The notes: generated by a model not told the origin, from the sequence alone. Positions 27,525-36,273 are shown, numbered from the stretch's first letter. The stretch is 44,322 bases of DNA from Nitrosotalea sp. (GCA_028580875.1 JAJSDS010000004.1:1-44322), one strand, 5' to 3'. Program-made: numbers and translations.

Positions 27525-28462
27525 ACAAGCCTTATGTGACACGCCAAGTCATCGGCATTCTGAATTGATGATATATCTTTATTTTTTATCTTCAAGTATC
27601 CTGCCTCAAATTTTGGATATGACTCCTTGCATGAAAATAATGTGAGAATCCTTCCGTCATGGTCTATCCTGTATCCCTTGCATGGCTCATGTCCTCTGAC
27701 CAGAGCCTTTGTGCGCGTAATTTCTAGCCATTTTTGCGTAATGGTCATACCAAAATGCTTTCCATAAGGTCGCCTTGATCTTTCCCATGTTGTGTTATCA
27801 AGCATTCGTGGATCATTCCACAGCATGTCTTCTAGCAAAAGTAGGGTATTGTTTGTGTTTGTGGGATAGCACATCTCTTTTATTGGCTCACTCACATGTA
27901 CTGGCAATCCGCCATGGACTAGCAATATCTTATCCTCTACAAGCGTCATGACTGTTAATAATCTGAAAAATGATAGCACCAAAGAATACATCTTGTCAGT
28001 TCCAAAATATTCATTGATCTTTTCTGGAAGATCATGGGACTTGAAGGGAAACTCTTCTGAAGCCTCATGATTTCCTCGCATCAAAATGACAGAATCTGAG
28101 AATGTCTGCTTTAGCATGCATATTGTATATAGCACTGCAACAGAGTTTGATCCCCTATCAATGTAATCTCCAAGAAATATCATTTTATTATTTTTGTTTG
28201 CCAAAAATGTTTCAAAATTTATTTCGTCTAGAATTTTGTAGAGTGACTCTAGATCTCCATGTATGTCTCCTACAACTACCAGATTATCTGGTGTCTTTAA
28301 CCATGTGCAATTGCCTTTGATGGTACCATTGTACATCTTGCCGTTTTTTCTTTCTTTTTTTAGAATATCTATTGTTTCAACAAGTATTGATGCAAATTCA
28401 TACGGGTTGATTTTATCTGCAAAGTGGATGAGATCTGAACACAATTTGGAATCACTATGCAT
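27521..28462 (-). CDS. PPP-family serine/threonine protein phosphatase
   Basis: VVGDIHGDLESL, IFLGDYIDRGSNSV, LMRGNHE, LLVHGGLP; start ATG 28462 overlaps TFB stop. Confidence 0.92.
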   Translation of the reverse strand: MHSDSKLCSDLIHFADKINPYEFASILVETIDILKKERKNGKMYNGTIKGNCTWLKTPDNLVVVGDIHGDLESLYKILDEINFETFLANKNNKMIFLGDYIDRGSNSVAVLYTICMLKQTFSDSVILMRGNHEASEEFPFKSHDLPEKINEYFGTDKMYSLVLSFFRLLTVMTLVEDKILLVHGGLPVHVSEPIKEMCYPTNTNNTLLLLEDMLWNDPRMLDNTTWERSRRPYGKHFGMTITQKWLEITRTKALVRGHEPCKGYRIDHDGRILTLFSCKESYPKFEAGYLKIKNKDISSIQNADDLACHIRLV

Positions 28463-29444
28463 GACTTGGTGTCTGCACAACCTGCAATATCTCGCCTGGA
28501 ATAATTTCTTCTTCCAAATCATCTTGTATAACTTGGTCTTGCACCAGAAGAGATTTTTCTTTTAATATCTGTACAATCTCCAAGTATCTTTTTCGTATGG
28601 TTATTGTAGTAAGCTCTGCTGCCACTGCCAATCTTAATTGAGTGGTGTATTCTTTTGTCTCAAGTGCTGCCATGTATAGTGCAGCTGCTGCTATGGATAT
28701 TGGCTTTTTACCAATAACTGTAGGGTCGTCTGCCACTTTGGATAAAATCTCTAATGCTCTTCTCTGAGTCCTTCCACCAAGTTTTGCTCTTGCTGCAATC
28801 TTTGATATATTCTGTGAAGGTTCTGGTATACTCACACTCATCTTCATTTGTCTGAGCAAAAATTTGTAATAGTGAACCGTAGTTTTTTTGTTGATGTTTT
28901 CTACATACTCGTCAATTTTGTCTATTGGAAATGAGACTCCAAGGTCTTTGCATGCAATATAGATTGTAGCAACTGATATCCCTGTAATGGAGCGACCCCT
29001 GATAAGGTCCTTGTTTAATGCCTTGCGATAAATGTATGATGCCCTTTCTGCAATTAAATTTCCAAATCCAAGTATTCCAGTTATCCTGCGAATGTCTGCC
29101 ATTGCTTTATTTAAATTTCTAATCTTGGCATCATTTGAAATTGTAAACTTGTTGAGCCTTCGCAGTTTTTCCATCTCAAATCCTCCATGGATCAGTTTTC
29201 CGCTTGCATCAACATTTTTTTTATCAATAACTGTGGAAAGTGAAATATCATACATCATTGATGATGTCGGATTGCTGTTGCTTGAATGCTCCAAATCATA
29301 TCCTTGATGGTGGGAATCGTATTCTGTTACTATGCCACAGTTAGTGCATATTTTTTCATTTTTTTCAAGATCAAAAATTAATTTTCCCATGCATGAAAGA
29401 CATGTGTTTGAGTTTGGTTCTGTTGTATTATTTTGTATCGACAT
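28455..29444 (-). CDS. tfb: Transcription initiation factor B (TFB)
   Basis: N-terminal CLSC...CTNCG zinc ribbon, two cyclin-like repeats (GRSITGISVATIYIACKDLGV; GKKPISIAAAALYMAAL). Confidence 0.95.
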   Translation of the reverse strand: MSIQNNTTEPNSNTCLSCMGKLIFDLEKNEKICTNCGIVTEYDSHHQGYDLEHSSNSNPTSSMMYDISLSTVIDKKNVDASGKLIHGGFEMEKLRRLNKFTISNDAKIRNLNKAMADIRRITGILGFGNLIAERASYIYRKALNKDLIRGRSITGISVATIYIACKDLGVSFPIDKIDEYVENINKKTTVHYYKFLLRQMKMSVSIPEPSQNISKIAARAKLGGRTQRRALEILSKVADDPTVIGKKPISIAAAALYMAALETKEYTTQLRLAVAAELTTITIRKRYLEIVQILKEKSLLVQDQVIQDDLEEEIIPGEILQVVQTPSHA

Positions 29445-29594
29445 TAGCGCTGATCAACGAGTCATGGTTTTAAAGCTCTTTGCAAGATTGATAGCTAAGT
29501 TTGAACAAGAATAATGTTTAGAAGAAAATTACACTAGAAAATACTGTCAAAATAATTCTCTTGTAAATATGATGAAAATAATTTCAAGATGAAA

Positions 29595-29867
29595 TTACAT
29601 TCTAAGTATCTTATCGTCTACCTTGGTAGTTATTAGATCATTTATCTTGTCGTATGCATCTAAAAAGTCTCTTCCTTTGTCTGTTATTCGGTATATCTGG
29701 TTTCCCTCCTCGTACTTGATCAGGTTATTGTCTTGGAGAAACGCCAAGTATTCTTTTACTTGAGTGTATGACAAGTACGCCTTGTACATTATCTTGGTCT
29801 TTGTGACACCATTGTGAGCCGATTGCAGTATCATTGCCACTATGTCTGTCCTACTACGGTACTTCAA
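29595..29867 (-). CDS. Winged-helix regulator (HTH_45-like)
   Basis: MKYRSRTDIVAMILQSAHNGVTKTKIMYKAYLSYTQVKEYLAFL...YRITDKGRDFL, near-duplicate of 7731 ORF. Confidence 0.85.
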   Translation of the reverse strand: MKYRSRTDIVAMILQSAHNGVTKTKIMYKAYLSYTQVKEYLAFLQDNNLIKYEEGNQIYRITDKGRDFLDAYDKINDLITTKVDDKILRM

Positions 29868-30030
29868 CTGGCCTTTTTACAAGACCATGTTATAAAAATA
29901 ATTGGTCTTATTATTGTAGAAGATTGTTCTATTTGTAGTAAGAAATACTGTTTTGAAATCATATTTTTGTGATATATTGCATATTTTCTAGTTCATAAGA
30001 GAACTACATACTGAACATGCGTAATGCTTT

Positions 30031-30381
30031 TTGCTGTTCACAGAAAATGCGATCATATCAGTCATGACAACAAAAAATGGCAAACCTATACCTGTGTCCA
30101 AAATTAAAAACGAGATTCAAAGAATTGACTGGAAGATAATTGAAAGGCTTGTCAGATTGTTATACTATCACAGCAAGTTGAAGAAGACGCACATCTCTAC
30201 CAAGTGTAACCTAAGCTATGACAAGTGTTGTCGCTACTTGGACTGGATGGAAATAATGGATCTCATAAAAAAAGAAGACAATGAAGAAGGATTTGAAATA
30301 GTGTTATTGACAGAGCGTGGAAGTACGCTGTATAACAAAAAATTCCGTGACTTGAAAAAGGAACTATCATACTTAACCTGA
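30031..30381 (+). CDS. Winged-helix-like DNA-binding protein
   Basis: VRLLYYHSKLKKTHISTKCNLSYDKCCRYLDWMEIMDLIKKE...LTERG; ATG at 30064 alternative start. Confidence 0.6.
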   Translation: MLFTENAIISVMTTKNGKPIPVSKIKNEIQRIDWKIIERLVRLLYYHSKLKKTHISTKCNLSYDKCCRYLDWMEIMDLIKKEDNEEGFEIVLLTERGSTLYNKKFRDLKKELSYLT

Positions 30382-30449
30382 TTATCTACGAATTTTACTT
30401 GCTATGGTAGTGAGAGTCTATTATTAATCATGACAAGGCACTTGATCAA

Positions 30450-30677
30450 ATGCGCGATGAATTGTGTAGATTCTGTGGTGCTGACCTGACAAACTTCTCA
30501 ATATGTCCAGAATGTCGAAAACCAATTAGACGAATATGTACAAGGTGCACAAGAAAAACTGAGGAACACTTACATCTTTCATGTCTATCTGGAATTGACT
30601 TTATGCAGACACAACGCCTGCCTGAAAATAATCTTGCATCAGACGATGTAAGGTTTCCAATTGCTGAAATTGCATGA
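30450..30677 (+). CDS. Zinc-ribbon/treble-clef small protein
   Basis: CRFCGADLTNFSICPECRKPIRRICTRC...HLSC. Confidence 0.6.
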   Translation: MRDELCRFCGADLTNFSICPECRKPIRRICTRCTRKTEEHLHLSCLSGIDFMQTQRLPENNLASDDVRFPIAEIA

Positions 30678-30762
30678 ATCTAGTGAAAATGAGAAAATCT
30701 TGGTGAAAAATCCCTTATTTTTTTACATTGATAGAATATTTTTCGTGTGGGTAGAGAGAAAA

Positions 30763-30772
30763 GTTCTAGAAC
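30763..30772. promoter_or_regulatory. Perfect palindrome GTTCTAGAAC upstream of WbqC-like gene
   Basis: aagttctagaacaatatacc; a GTTATAAC TATA-like box follows. Confidence 0.5.
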
Positions 30773-30818
30773 AATATACCACTTCTGTTATAACTTGATT
30801 TTCACATGATCTATCAGG

Positions 30819-31526
30819 TTGAAAGTCACTATTCACCAACCACAATACTTTCCATATCCTGGGTTTTTCCATAAACTATGCCTCTCTGACGTCTTTGTCA
30901 TAATGGATGATGTTCAATACGACAAGAGGTTCACAAATAGGAACAAAATAATGGCTACAAATGGGTGGACATGGTTAAGCGTTCCAATAAATAAGGACCA
31001 CAAGTTTTTGGCAAACTCCCAGGTGGAAATCAACAATGAGTTATCTTGGAGAGATGAGCATTGGAAGAAAATTTACCACTCGTATGCAAATGCCATGTAT
31101 TTTAAAAAATATGAGAGCTTTTTTAAAAACGTCTATGACATAAAATGGACATCACTTTTTGAATTAAATTTTGAGACGATGAAAAAAGTAATAAACCTTC
31201 TTGGAATTAAAACAACAATACTAAAAAGTTCAGAATTAAATGCGCCTGGGACATCAACTCAAAGGTTAGTGAATTTGTGCAAGGCTGTTGGTGCAGATAC
31301 ATATGTTTCAGGAATTGGAGGGAGAAACTATATGGATGAAAAATTGTTTGCAAAAAACAGCCTCAAGCTAGAATACCAAAATTATGCTGCAAAACCATAT
31401 CCACAACGTCTGTCTGATTCATTTGTACCAGATCTTTCAATAATTGACATGCTGGTAAATGTCGGCCCTGAATCCATCAAGATTATTTCAGAAAGCGATG
31501 TATCGCTTGCACCAATTGCTAGTTGA
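30819..31526 (+). CDS. WbqC-like family protein
   Basis: IHQPQYFPYPGFFHKLCLSDVFVIMDDVQYDKRFTNRNKI...GW.WL.VP; TTG start. Confidence 0.85.
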   Translation: MKVTIHQPQYFPYPGFFHKLCLSDVFVIMDDVQYDKRFTNRNKIMATNGWTWLSVPINKDHKFLANSQVEINNELSWRDEHWKKIYHSYANAMYFKKYESFFKNVYDIKWTSLFELNFETMKKVINLLGIKTTILKSSELNAPGTSTQRLVNLCKAVGADTYVSGIGGRNYMDEKLFAKNSLKLEYQNYAAKPYPQRLSDSFVPDLSIIDMLVNVGPESIKIISESDVSLAPIAS

Positions 31527-31818
31527 ATATGTCGTAAAGCTGTTTGTATGCACTGATGTATTTTTTTCCAAGTTCTGTAGTTTTGTACATGTGCCGCTTT
31601 GACCTGCGAGATTCTGGTTTGCCCTCTAACAGTTTGCAACCAATTAGAAAATCTACATACTGTGTTATCTGTTTTGAATTCAGGTTGCACTTGTACATGA
31701 TGTGAGTTTTTAGTGCACCATGGATACATGTCTCAAGTATGAACTCGATTATCTCTACCCATCCACGGTTTCCCCATCCCATTACGCTGCGTTCAATTGC
31801 GCCTGTAGGTTCAAACAT
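31519..31818 (-). CDS. Winged-helix regulator (HTH_45-like)
   Basis: EIIEFILETCIHGALKTHIMYKCNLNSKQITQYVDFLIGCKLLEG...YKTTELGKKY. Confidence 0.75.
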   Translation of the reverse strand: MFEPTGAIERSVMGWGNRGWVEIIEFILETCIHGALKTHIMYKCNLNSKQITQYVDFLIGCKLLEGKPESRRSKRHMYKTTELGKKYISAYKQLYDIFN

Positions 31819-31839
31819 TCTTCACAACTCATGAAGAAT

Positions 31840-32538
31840 CTAAGCGAGTTCCAGAATTTCATTTAGATTGGCAACAGCTTTCTCGTTTGTTACTTTTTCA
31901 TATGGGACTGTCAATAGCTTGAAATCGTTGGCAAGGCAGATCTTTAACACCTCGAAAGCCTCGACATATTTTATTCCTGTATTCAACCTGCTCTGGAGTG
32001 CCCGGTACTCTGCCAATCCCTTGATTGCATTGGCCTTGAGATACAACTTGCTTTGCTGAGACCAAAAGATCTCGATTAGCTCCACCTTTTCGTTTACGAC
32101 ATCAGAAATATCGACAAATACTTTTGGATCAAAGTTTCTGCTAAGTGGAATCTCGTAAGACAAGACATTGGAATTAAACCTGGCGGCTTCAAGCGTGGCA
32201 AGTGCTATTGCCCTGTGGTCATGGTGCACGTCTCCGTGTGAATGAGTCAAAATAAGGTCTGGATTGGCCTTGTGGATAAAATATTCTATGTGGTTTATCA
32301 ATTCATTGTTTACCGTTAGCTTGGAATCCTCGAAATTATCAATCCATAACTGTTTTGCCTTTATGAATCGCGCTGATCTTGCAAGCTCTAACGCTCTCTC
32401 TCTTGCATCTCCTCCTGCCCCTCCTCTTGTAAGGGAATACATGAAGACATTGTGGCCTTGTCTTGCTGACTTGATGAGCAAACCTCCGCATCCAAGTTCA
32501 ATATCGTCTGGGTGTGCACCTATTGCAAGAATGTTCAT
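31840..32538 (-). CDS. PIG-L/LmbE family deacetylase
   Basis: ILAIGAHPDDIELGCGG; ILTHSHGDVHHDHRAIALAT. Confidence 0.9.
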   Translation of the reverse strand: MNILAIGAHPDDIELGCGGLLIKSARQGHNVFMYSLTRGGAGGDARERALELARSARFIKAKQLWIDNFEDSKLTVNNELINHIEYFIHKANPDLILTHSHGDVHHDHRAIALATLEAARFNSNVLSYEIPLSRNFDPKVFVDISDVVNEKVELIEIFWSQQSKLYLKANAIKGLAEYRALQSRLNTGIKYVEAFEVLKICLANDFKLLTVPYEKVTNEKAVANLNEILELA

Positions 32539-32717
32539 ATGTAAATTTTCTTTTGGTTTTATTTATCATTCTTCTAATATTGTTCTATAGTATTTTTAAT
32601 AGTGATTCTTCTCAAGTCATCATACCAATAAACCAATTCAAGTGATTTTTGGTTATAGACAAAATTTAGCTAAGATTATCAAGCTAATTGTATAACGGTA
32701 CGCTGTAATACAATTAC

Positions 32718-32861
32718 ATGGAAAAAATTACACAAAACGTAAATCTACCATACGTTTGGGATGTAAACGGAGAAGATTATTGGATAATGGATGAAATTGT
32801 ACCGGTTCAGCTAAGAAATGAACCTGATGTCAAAAAAGATACTTCTTGTAATATAGTATGA
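32718..32861 (+). CDS. 47-aa hypothetical acidic protein
   Basis: MEKITQNVNLPYVWDVNGEDYWIMDEIVPVQLRNEPDVKKDTSCNIV*; in a gap with no other call. Confidence 0.35.
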   Translation: MEKITQNVNLPYVWDVNGEDYWIMDEIVPVQLRNEPDVKKDTSCNIV

Positions 32862-32947
32862 TGAGGTATCTCTGAGAAAACAATGGGTTTAAAATAGAAC
32901 ATTTTTACTGCATGTTTAAAAAATTGTGAATCCATTAATGTTGTTGT

Positions 32948-33154
32948 GTGAAGGTTGAGAATCCACTCCAGGCAAAGATAATAGCGATAAAATTTCTTGA
33001 ACAATACAATTCTTCTATTACTTTTAGATCTGCGACACTAGAAGGTGAAGTATGGGTAGTCATCTTGGATGTTGGAATGATGAACACACAAACTAGAAAA
33101 GTGCTAGTTGATAGGTCGACTGGAAATATTCTAAGCTATACTTCTAAAAACTAG
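32948..33154 (+). CDS. Stand-alone PepSY-like small protein
   Basis: AIKFLEQYNSSITFRSATLEGEVWVVILDVG...RKVLVDRSTGNILSY. Confidence 0.7.
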   Translation: MKVENPLQAKIIAIKFLEQYNSSITFRSATLEGEVWVVILDVGMMNTQTRKVLVDRSTGNILSYTSKN

Positions 33155-33201
33155 CTACTACGTCTGAAATTGCATTCTTTTATATGGTTATTTTGAAAAC
33201 T

Positions 33202-33435
33202 TTAGGAATAGCCTAGTATCTTACCAGAGTTTACGTCTATTCTAACCTTTTTGGTCTGAGTGTTTGCAAAGCCAAGATATGCAGTTACAATCCATACGTC
33301 ATCTTCCAAAACTGCCTTTGTCTCAATGACGCTATGGTATTGGCTAAGAAATCGCCTTGCCACTTCTTGGGCCCTTGAGGAATCTATGCCATCGTCTACC
33401 ATGTTGCCGTCATAATATTCAGTAAAGTTTTCCAC
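33202..33435 (-). CDS. Stand-alone PepSY-like small protein
   Basis: ARRFLSQYHSVIETKAVLEDDVWIVTAYLG...KKVRIDVNSGKILGYS. Confidence 0.75.
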   Translation of the reverse strand: MENFTEYYDGNMVDDGIDSSRAQEVARRFLSQYHSVIETKAVLEDDVWIVTAYLGFANTQTKKVRIDVNSGKILGYS

Positions 33436-33654
33436 ATCCCGAAAATGTACCGTCCGTATTACATGATTCCATATTTTCCTTATTCATTATGGTACTATAA
33501 AACAAATCCGACACTTGATTTCAGTATTTTGCCGTGTTTTATGTACGTCTTGTATGTGTATCGAAAACATCATTTCATTATATTTTACTAGATTATTTTA
33601 CTAGTAATTTGGTTGTATAGTGAGATAAGCATTAGAGATATCATATGATTACAA

Positions 33655-34791
33655 ATGATGAAAACTAGTCTATTTCTTGGTTTGATTGTCATGTCTATTG
33701 TGTTTGCACCATTAACTACAAATCCGTCTGCACAGGCTGATACTATAAGCAGTCCTGTTCCTGTTCCAGGTAATCTCTTTCCTATTCCTATTCCTGGAAC
33801 TGTAGAGCCGATTCCAAGCATTCCAAACTTGGGTACTGTTCCAATCCCGCCTCCTCTGGGAGCTCTTTATTCTATAGATAAAACACAATCAGGTTTGGTG
33901 GCATATGATCCATTGAACAATGAAACTAAAACTCAACAAGAACTTTTGGCTAATCAACAATATTGGAAATACGGCGGAGATGCAATAACACGTAATGCAC
34001 CTTATGCATTTTCAAAGGACAATCAAGGCTTGCACATTGGTGTACAAGCTCCAGTAGATGGGTCTTGGGCTGGAGTTTATGCAGTTACTCCAAACACTAA
34101 CGCAATGCTATTCCACACAGTTGTAACAACACCACTTAGAGTACTACCGACATTGGCACAACCACAGTGGTATGAAAATGGAATGTATGTACAAACAGCA
34201 GGATCTCAAAATGTAAACTATATCACTTGCACCTCAGCAACAAGTCAGTGGGGAACCACTTGGGGGATAATTTCAACAATAGGAAATGTAAATCAGGCAA
34301 ATACATTCACTACGTTGTATCTTGATACCAGTGCAAACCAACCGCTCACACGAGACTGCACTATAATTACAAATGGTAGTAACTATCTCAAAGTATACTT
34401 AGATGGTGTAAAGGTGTATGAGAATAGTACGCTAAACCTACAGATGCCTGGTCCGTTCAATGTATTTGAGGAACCCCAGTCGTCTTATGCCGGTCAACTA
34501 CTGAACGGAACCTATGCTGATTATTATGCTACAACTAGTGAAAACGTCAAAGTAACTAACGCTCCTCTACTTGCTGCTACGGTAAAACTCGTGGACTCTA
34601 CCGGCAGGGTTCTTGCTAGTTCTCCAGTGGTATCTGGAACTGCAACCCTCCCTGTTGGACAGTATCACATGCCGCTTGCTGCATACGTCAAGGTGTATGA
34701 CTCAAACAACATACAACTTGCATCTACCTCAAGCCCTGTGAACATATTTGGAGGAGACGTCTACAAGGTCAACTCTATCCTAGGGCTGTAA
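33655..34791 (+). CDS. Secreted protein with PVPGNL proline-rich linker and ConA-like (inferred) domain
   Basis: Signal peptide; SPVPVPGNLFPIPIPGTVEPIP; domain shared with 1566 and 5772 products. Confidence 0.88.
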   Translation: MMKTSLFLGLIVMSIVFAPLTTNPSAQADTISSPVPVPGNLFPIPIPGTVEPIPSIPNLGTVPIPPPLGALYSIDKTQSGLVAYDPLNNETKTQQELLANQQYWKYGGDAITRNAPYAFSKDNQGLHIGVQAPVDGSWAGVYAVTPNTNAMLFHTVVTTPLRVLPTLAQPQWYENGMYVQTAGSQNVNYITCTSATSQWGTTWGIISTIGNVNQANTFTTLYLDTSANQPLTRDCTIITNGSNYLKVYLDGVKVYENSTLNLQMPGPFNVFEEPQSSYAGQLLNGTYADYYATTSENVKVTNAPLLAATVKLVDSTGRVLASSPVVSGTATLPVGQYHMPLAAYVKVYDSNNIQLASTSSPVNIFGGDVYKVNSILGL

Positions 34792-34814
34792 TACTGTGAC
34801 AAACTGGTGGTATC

Positions 34815-35744
34815 ATGCTAAAAAATGAAACCATCAACAACCTTCACACAAGAAAGAAACAAACACTGGTTGTAGAAAACAGCACAAATTGGCTTGACAA
34901 TATCTTCTATGAAAAAGACGATTCTAAAATATCTCTGTTGAAAATAATGGGAAAACCATTGATTGTATATAATATTGAAAAATTACTCTTACAGTATGAC
35001 ATTGATCATATTGCACTACCTACAAACTTTTCTGGTATGTCTGACATGATACAAGATAATTTTCCCTTTATACAAATTGACGAAATACTGGATTATGATA
35101 AAACAAATTCATCTGATTCTGTTAAGATGCCGATAAACTCTGTTGTTACAAAACCAAAGGGGGCTGATAATTATACGATACAAAAAATTGTCTATCCTTG
35201 GGACATTCTAAAAATTATGCACAATGTTCTCAATGCAGATGTTACATCAACTAGTGTCTCAAATAACTCGTCTATTGCCGAGTCTGCAATAGTAAAAGGT
35301 CCATGTGTCATAGAAGATGGTGTATCAGTAGATGACTTTGTAAAGATAATTGGCCCAATATACATAGGAAAAAACGCAAAAATCGGCACAGGAAGCCTTG
35401 TTAGGCACTCTATGATGGGCAGTGATACTACAATTGGCTTTAACTGCGAGATTGCCAGGTCCTTTTTCATGGGGGATACCAGGGTTGCACACCTTGATGT
35501 TGTTCTTGATAGTGTGATTGGCCAGAATTGCTGGCTTGGGGGCTTTGTGGGAACAACAAATGTGCTGCTCAACAAGGAAATAATTCGGTACAAACTAGAC
35601 GGTGTGCTTGTTTCAACTGCATTAGATCAACTTGGTTCTGTGATTGGGTATAATTGCGCCATTGGTGCAGGAACCGTGATTCTTCCTGGACGTTTTGTGC
35701 CTCCAAACTCTACGGTACAAGCAGGAACCGTATTCTCAAAATAA
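34815..35744 (+). CDS. GlmU-C-terminal-like left-handed beta-helix (acetyl)transferase with degenerate N-terminal domain
   Basis: Hexapeptide pattern IIGPIYIGKNAKIGTGSLVRHSMMGSDTTIGFNCEIARSFFMGDTRVAHLDVVLDSVIGQNCWLGGFV; no GGxGTR nucleotidyltransferase signature. Confidence 0.75.
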   Translation: MLKNETINNLHTRKKQTLVVENSTNWLDNIFYEKDDSKISLLKIMGKPLIVYNIEKLLLQYDIDHIALPTNFSGMSDMIQDNFPFIQIDEILDYDKTNSSDSVKMPINSVVTKPKGADNYTIQKIVYPWDILKIMHNVLNADVTSTSVSNNSSIAESAIVKGPCVIEDGVSVDDFVKIIGPIYIGKNAKIGTGSLVRHSMMGSDTTIGFNCEIARSFFMGDTRVAHLDVVLDSVIGQNCWLGGFVGTTNVLLNKEIIRYKLDGVLVSTALDQLGSVIGYNCAIGAGTVILPGRFVPPNSTVQAGTVFSK

Positions 35745-35866
35745 CACTTTTTGTACCGGATTTTCTCTCATGTTAATTGTTATAAAATGTGATCCAATAA
35801 ACAGCGATCTACTAGAAGAATCTTCCATGGTAACTTAAGTAAATCAATGTAGTATGTACCGTAACG

Positions 35867-36187
35867 ATGCAATCGCAGAAAAATATTTTATTTTCTCAAG
35901 GCAATTGTGACAATGATGCTGCAAAGCTTGCACTGGTGTCAGTATCTATAGAAAGCTCACTTCTTGGACATGATATACAATCCTATGAAAAAGTTACCAA
36001 GATGTTAGAAACAAAGTATGGATGTCTTGTCTATGACTGCTACGACCATCCGGATTATCTAAACGAGATACTAAAGACATTGCCTAATGACTCGTATTAC
36101 CATATAGTTGAATCAATAAAAAAGGGACTAGGTGAGTTTGCCTACCTTGATGGTATATCTGAATTTCTCGGTGAGCTGAGAAAATAA
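35867..36187 (+). CDS. Conserved small protein, paralogue of 4879 ORF
   Basis: YGCLVYDCYDHPDYLNEIL. Confidence 0.75.
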   Translation: MQSQKNILFSQGNCDNDAAKLALVSVSIESSLLGHDIQSYEKVTKMLETKYGCLVYDCYDHPDYLNEILKTLPNDSYYHIVESIKKGLGEFAYLDGISEFLGELRK

Positions 36188-36273
36188 GGCAAAAAATGTT
36201 TTACTGGTTCTGTAATGATAAACCAGATTAATTTTATCTCTAAAATGATGAGTTTGATAAAAGGAAAAATGTA

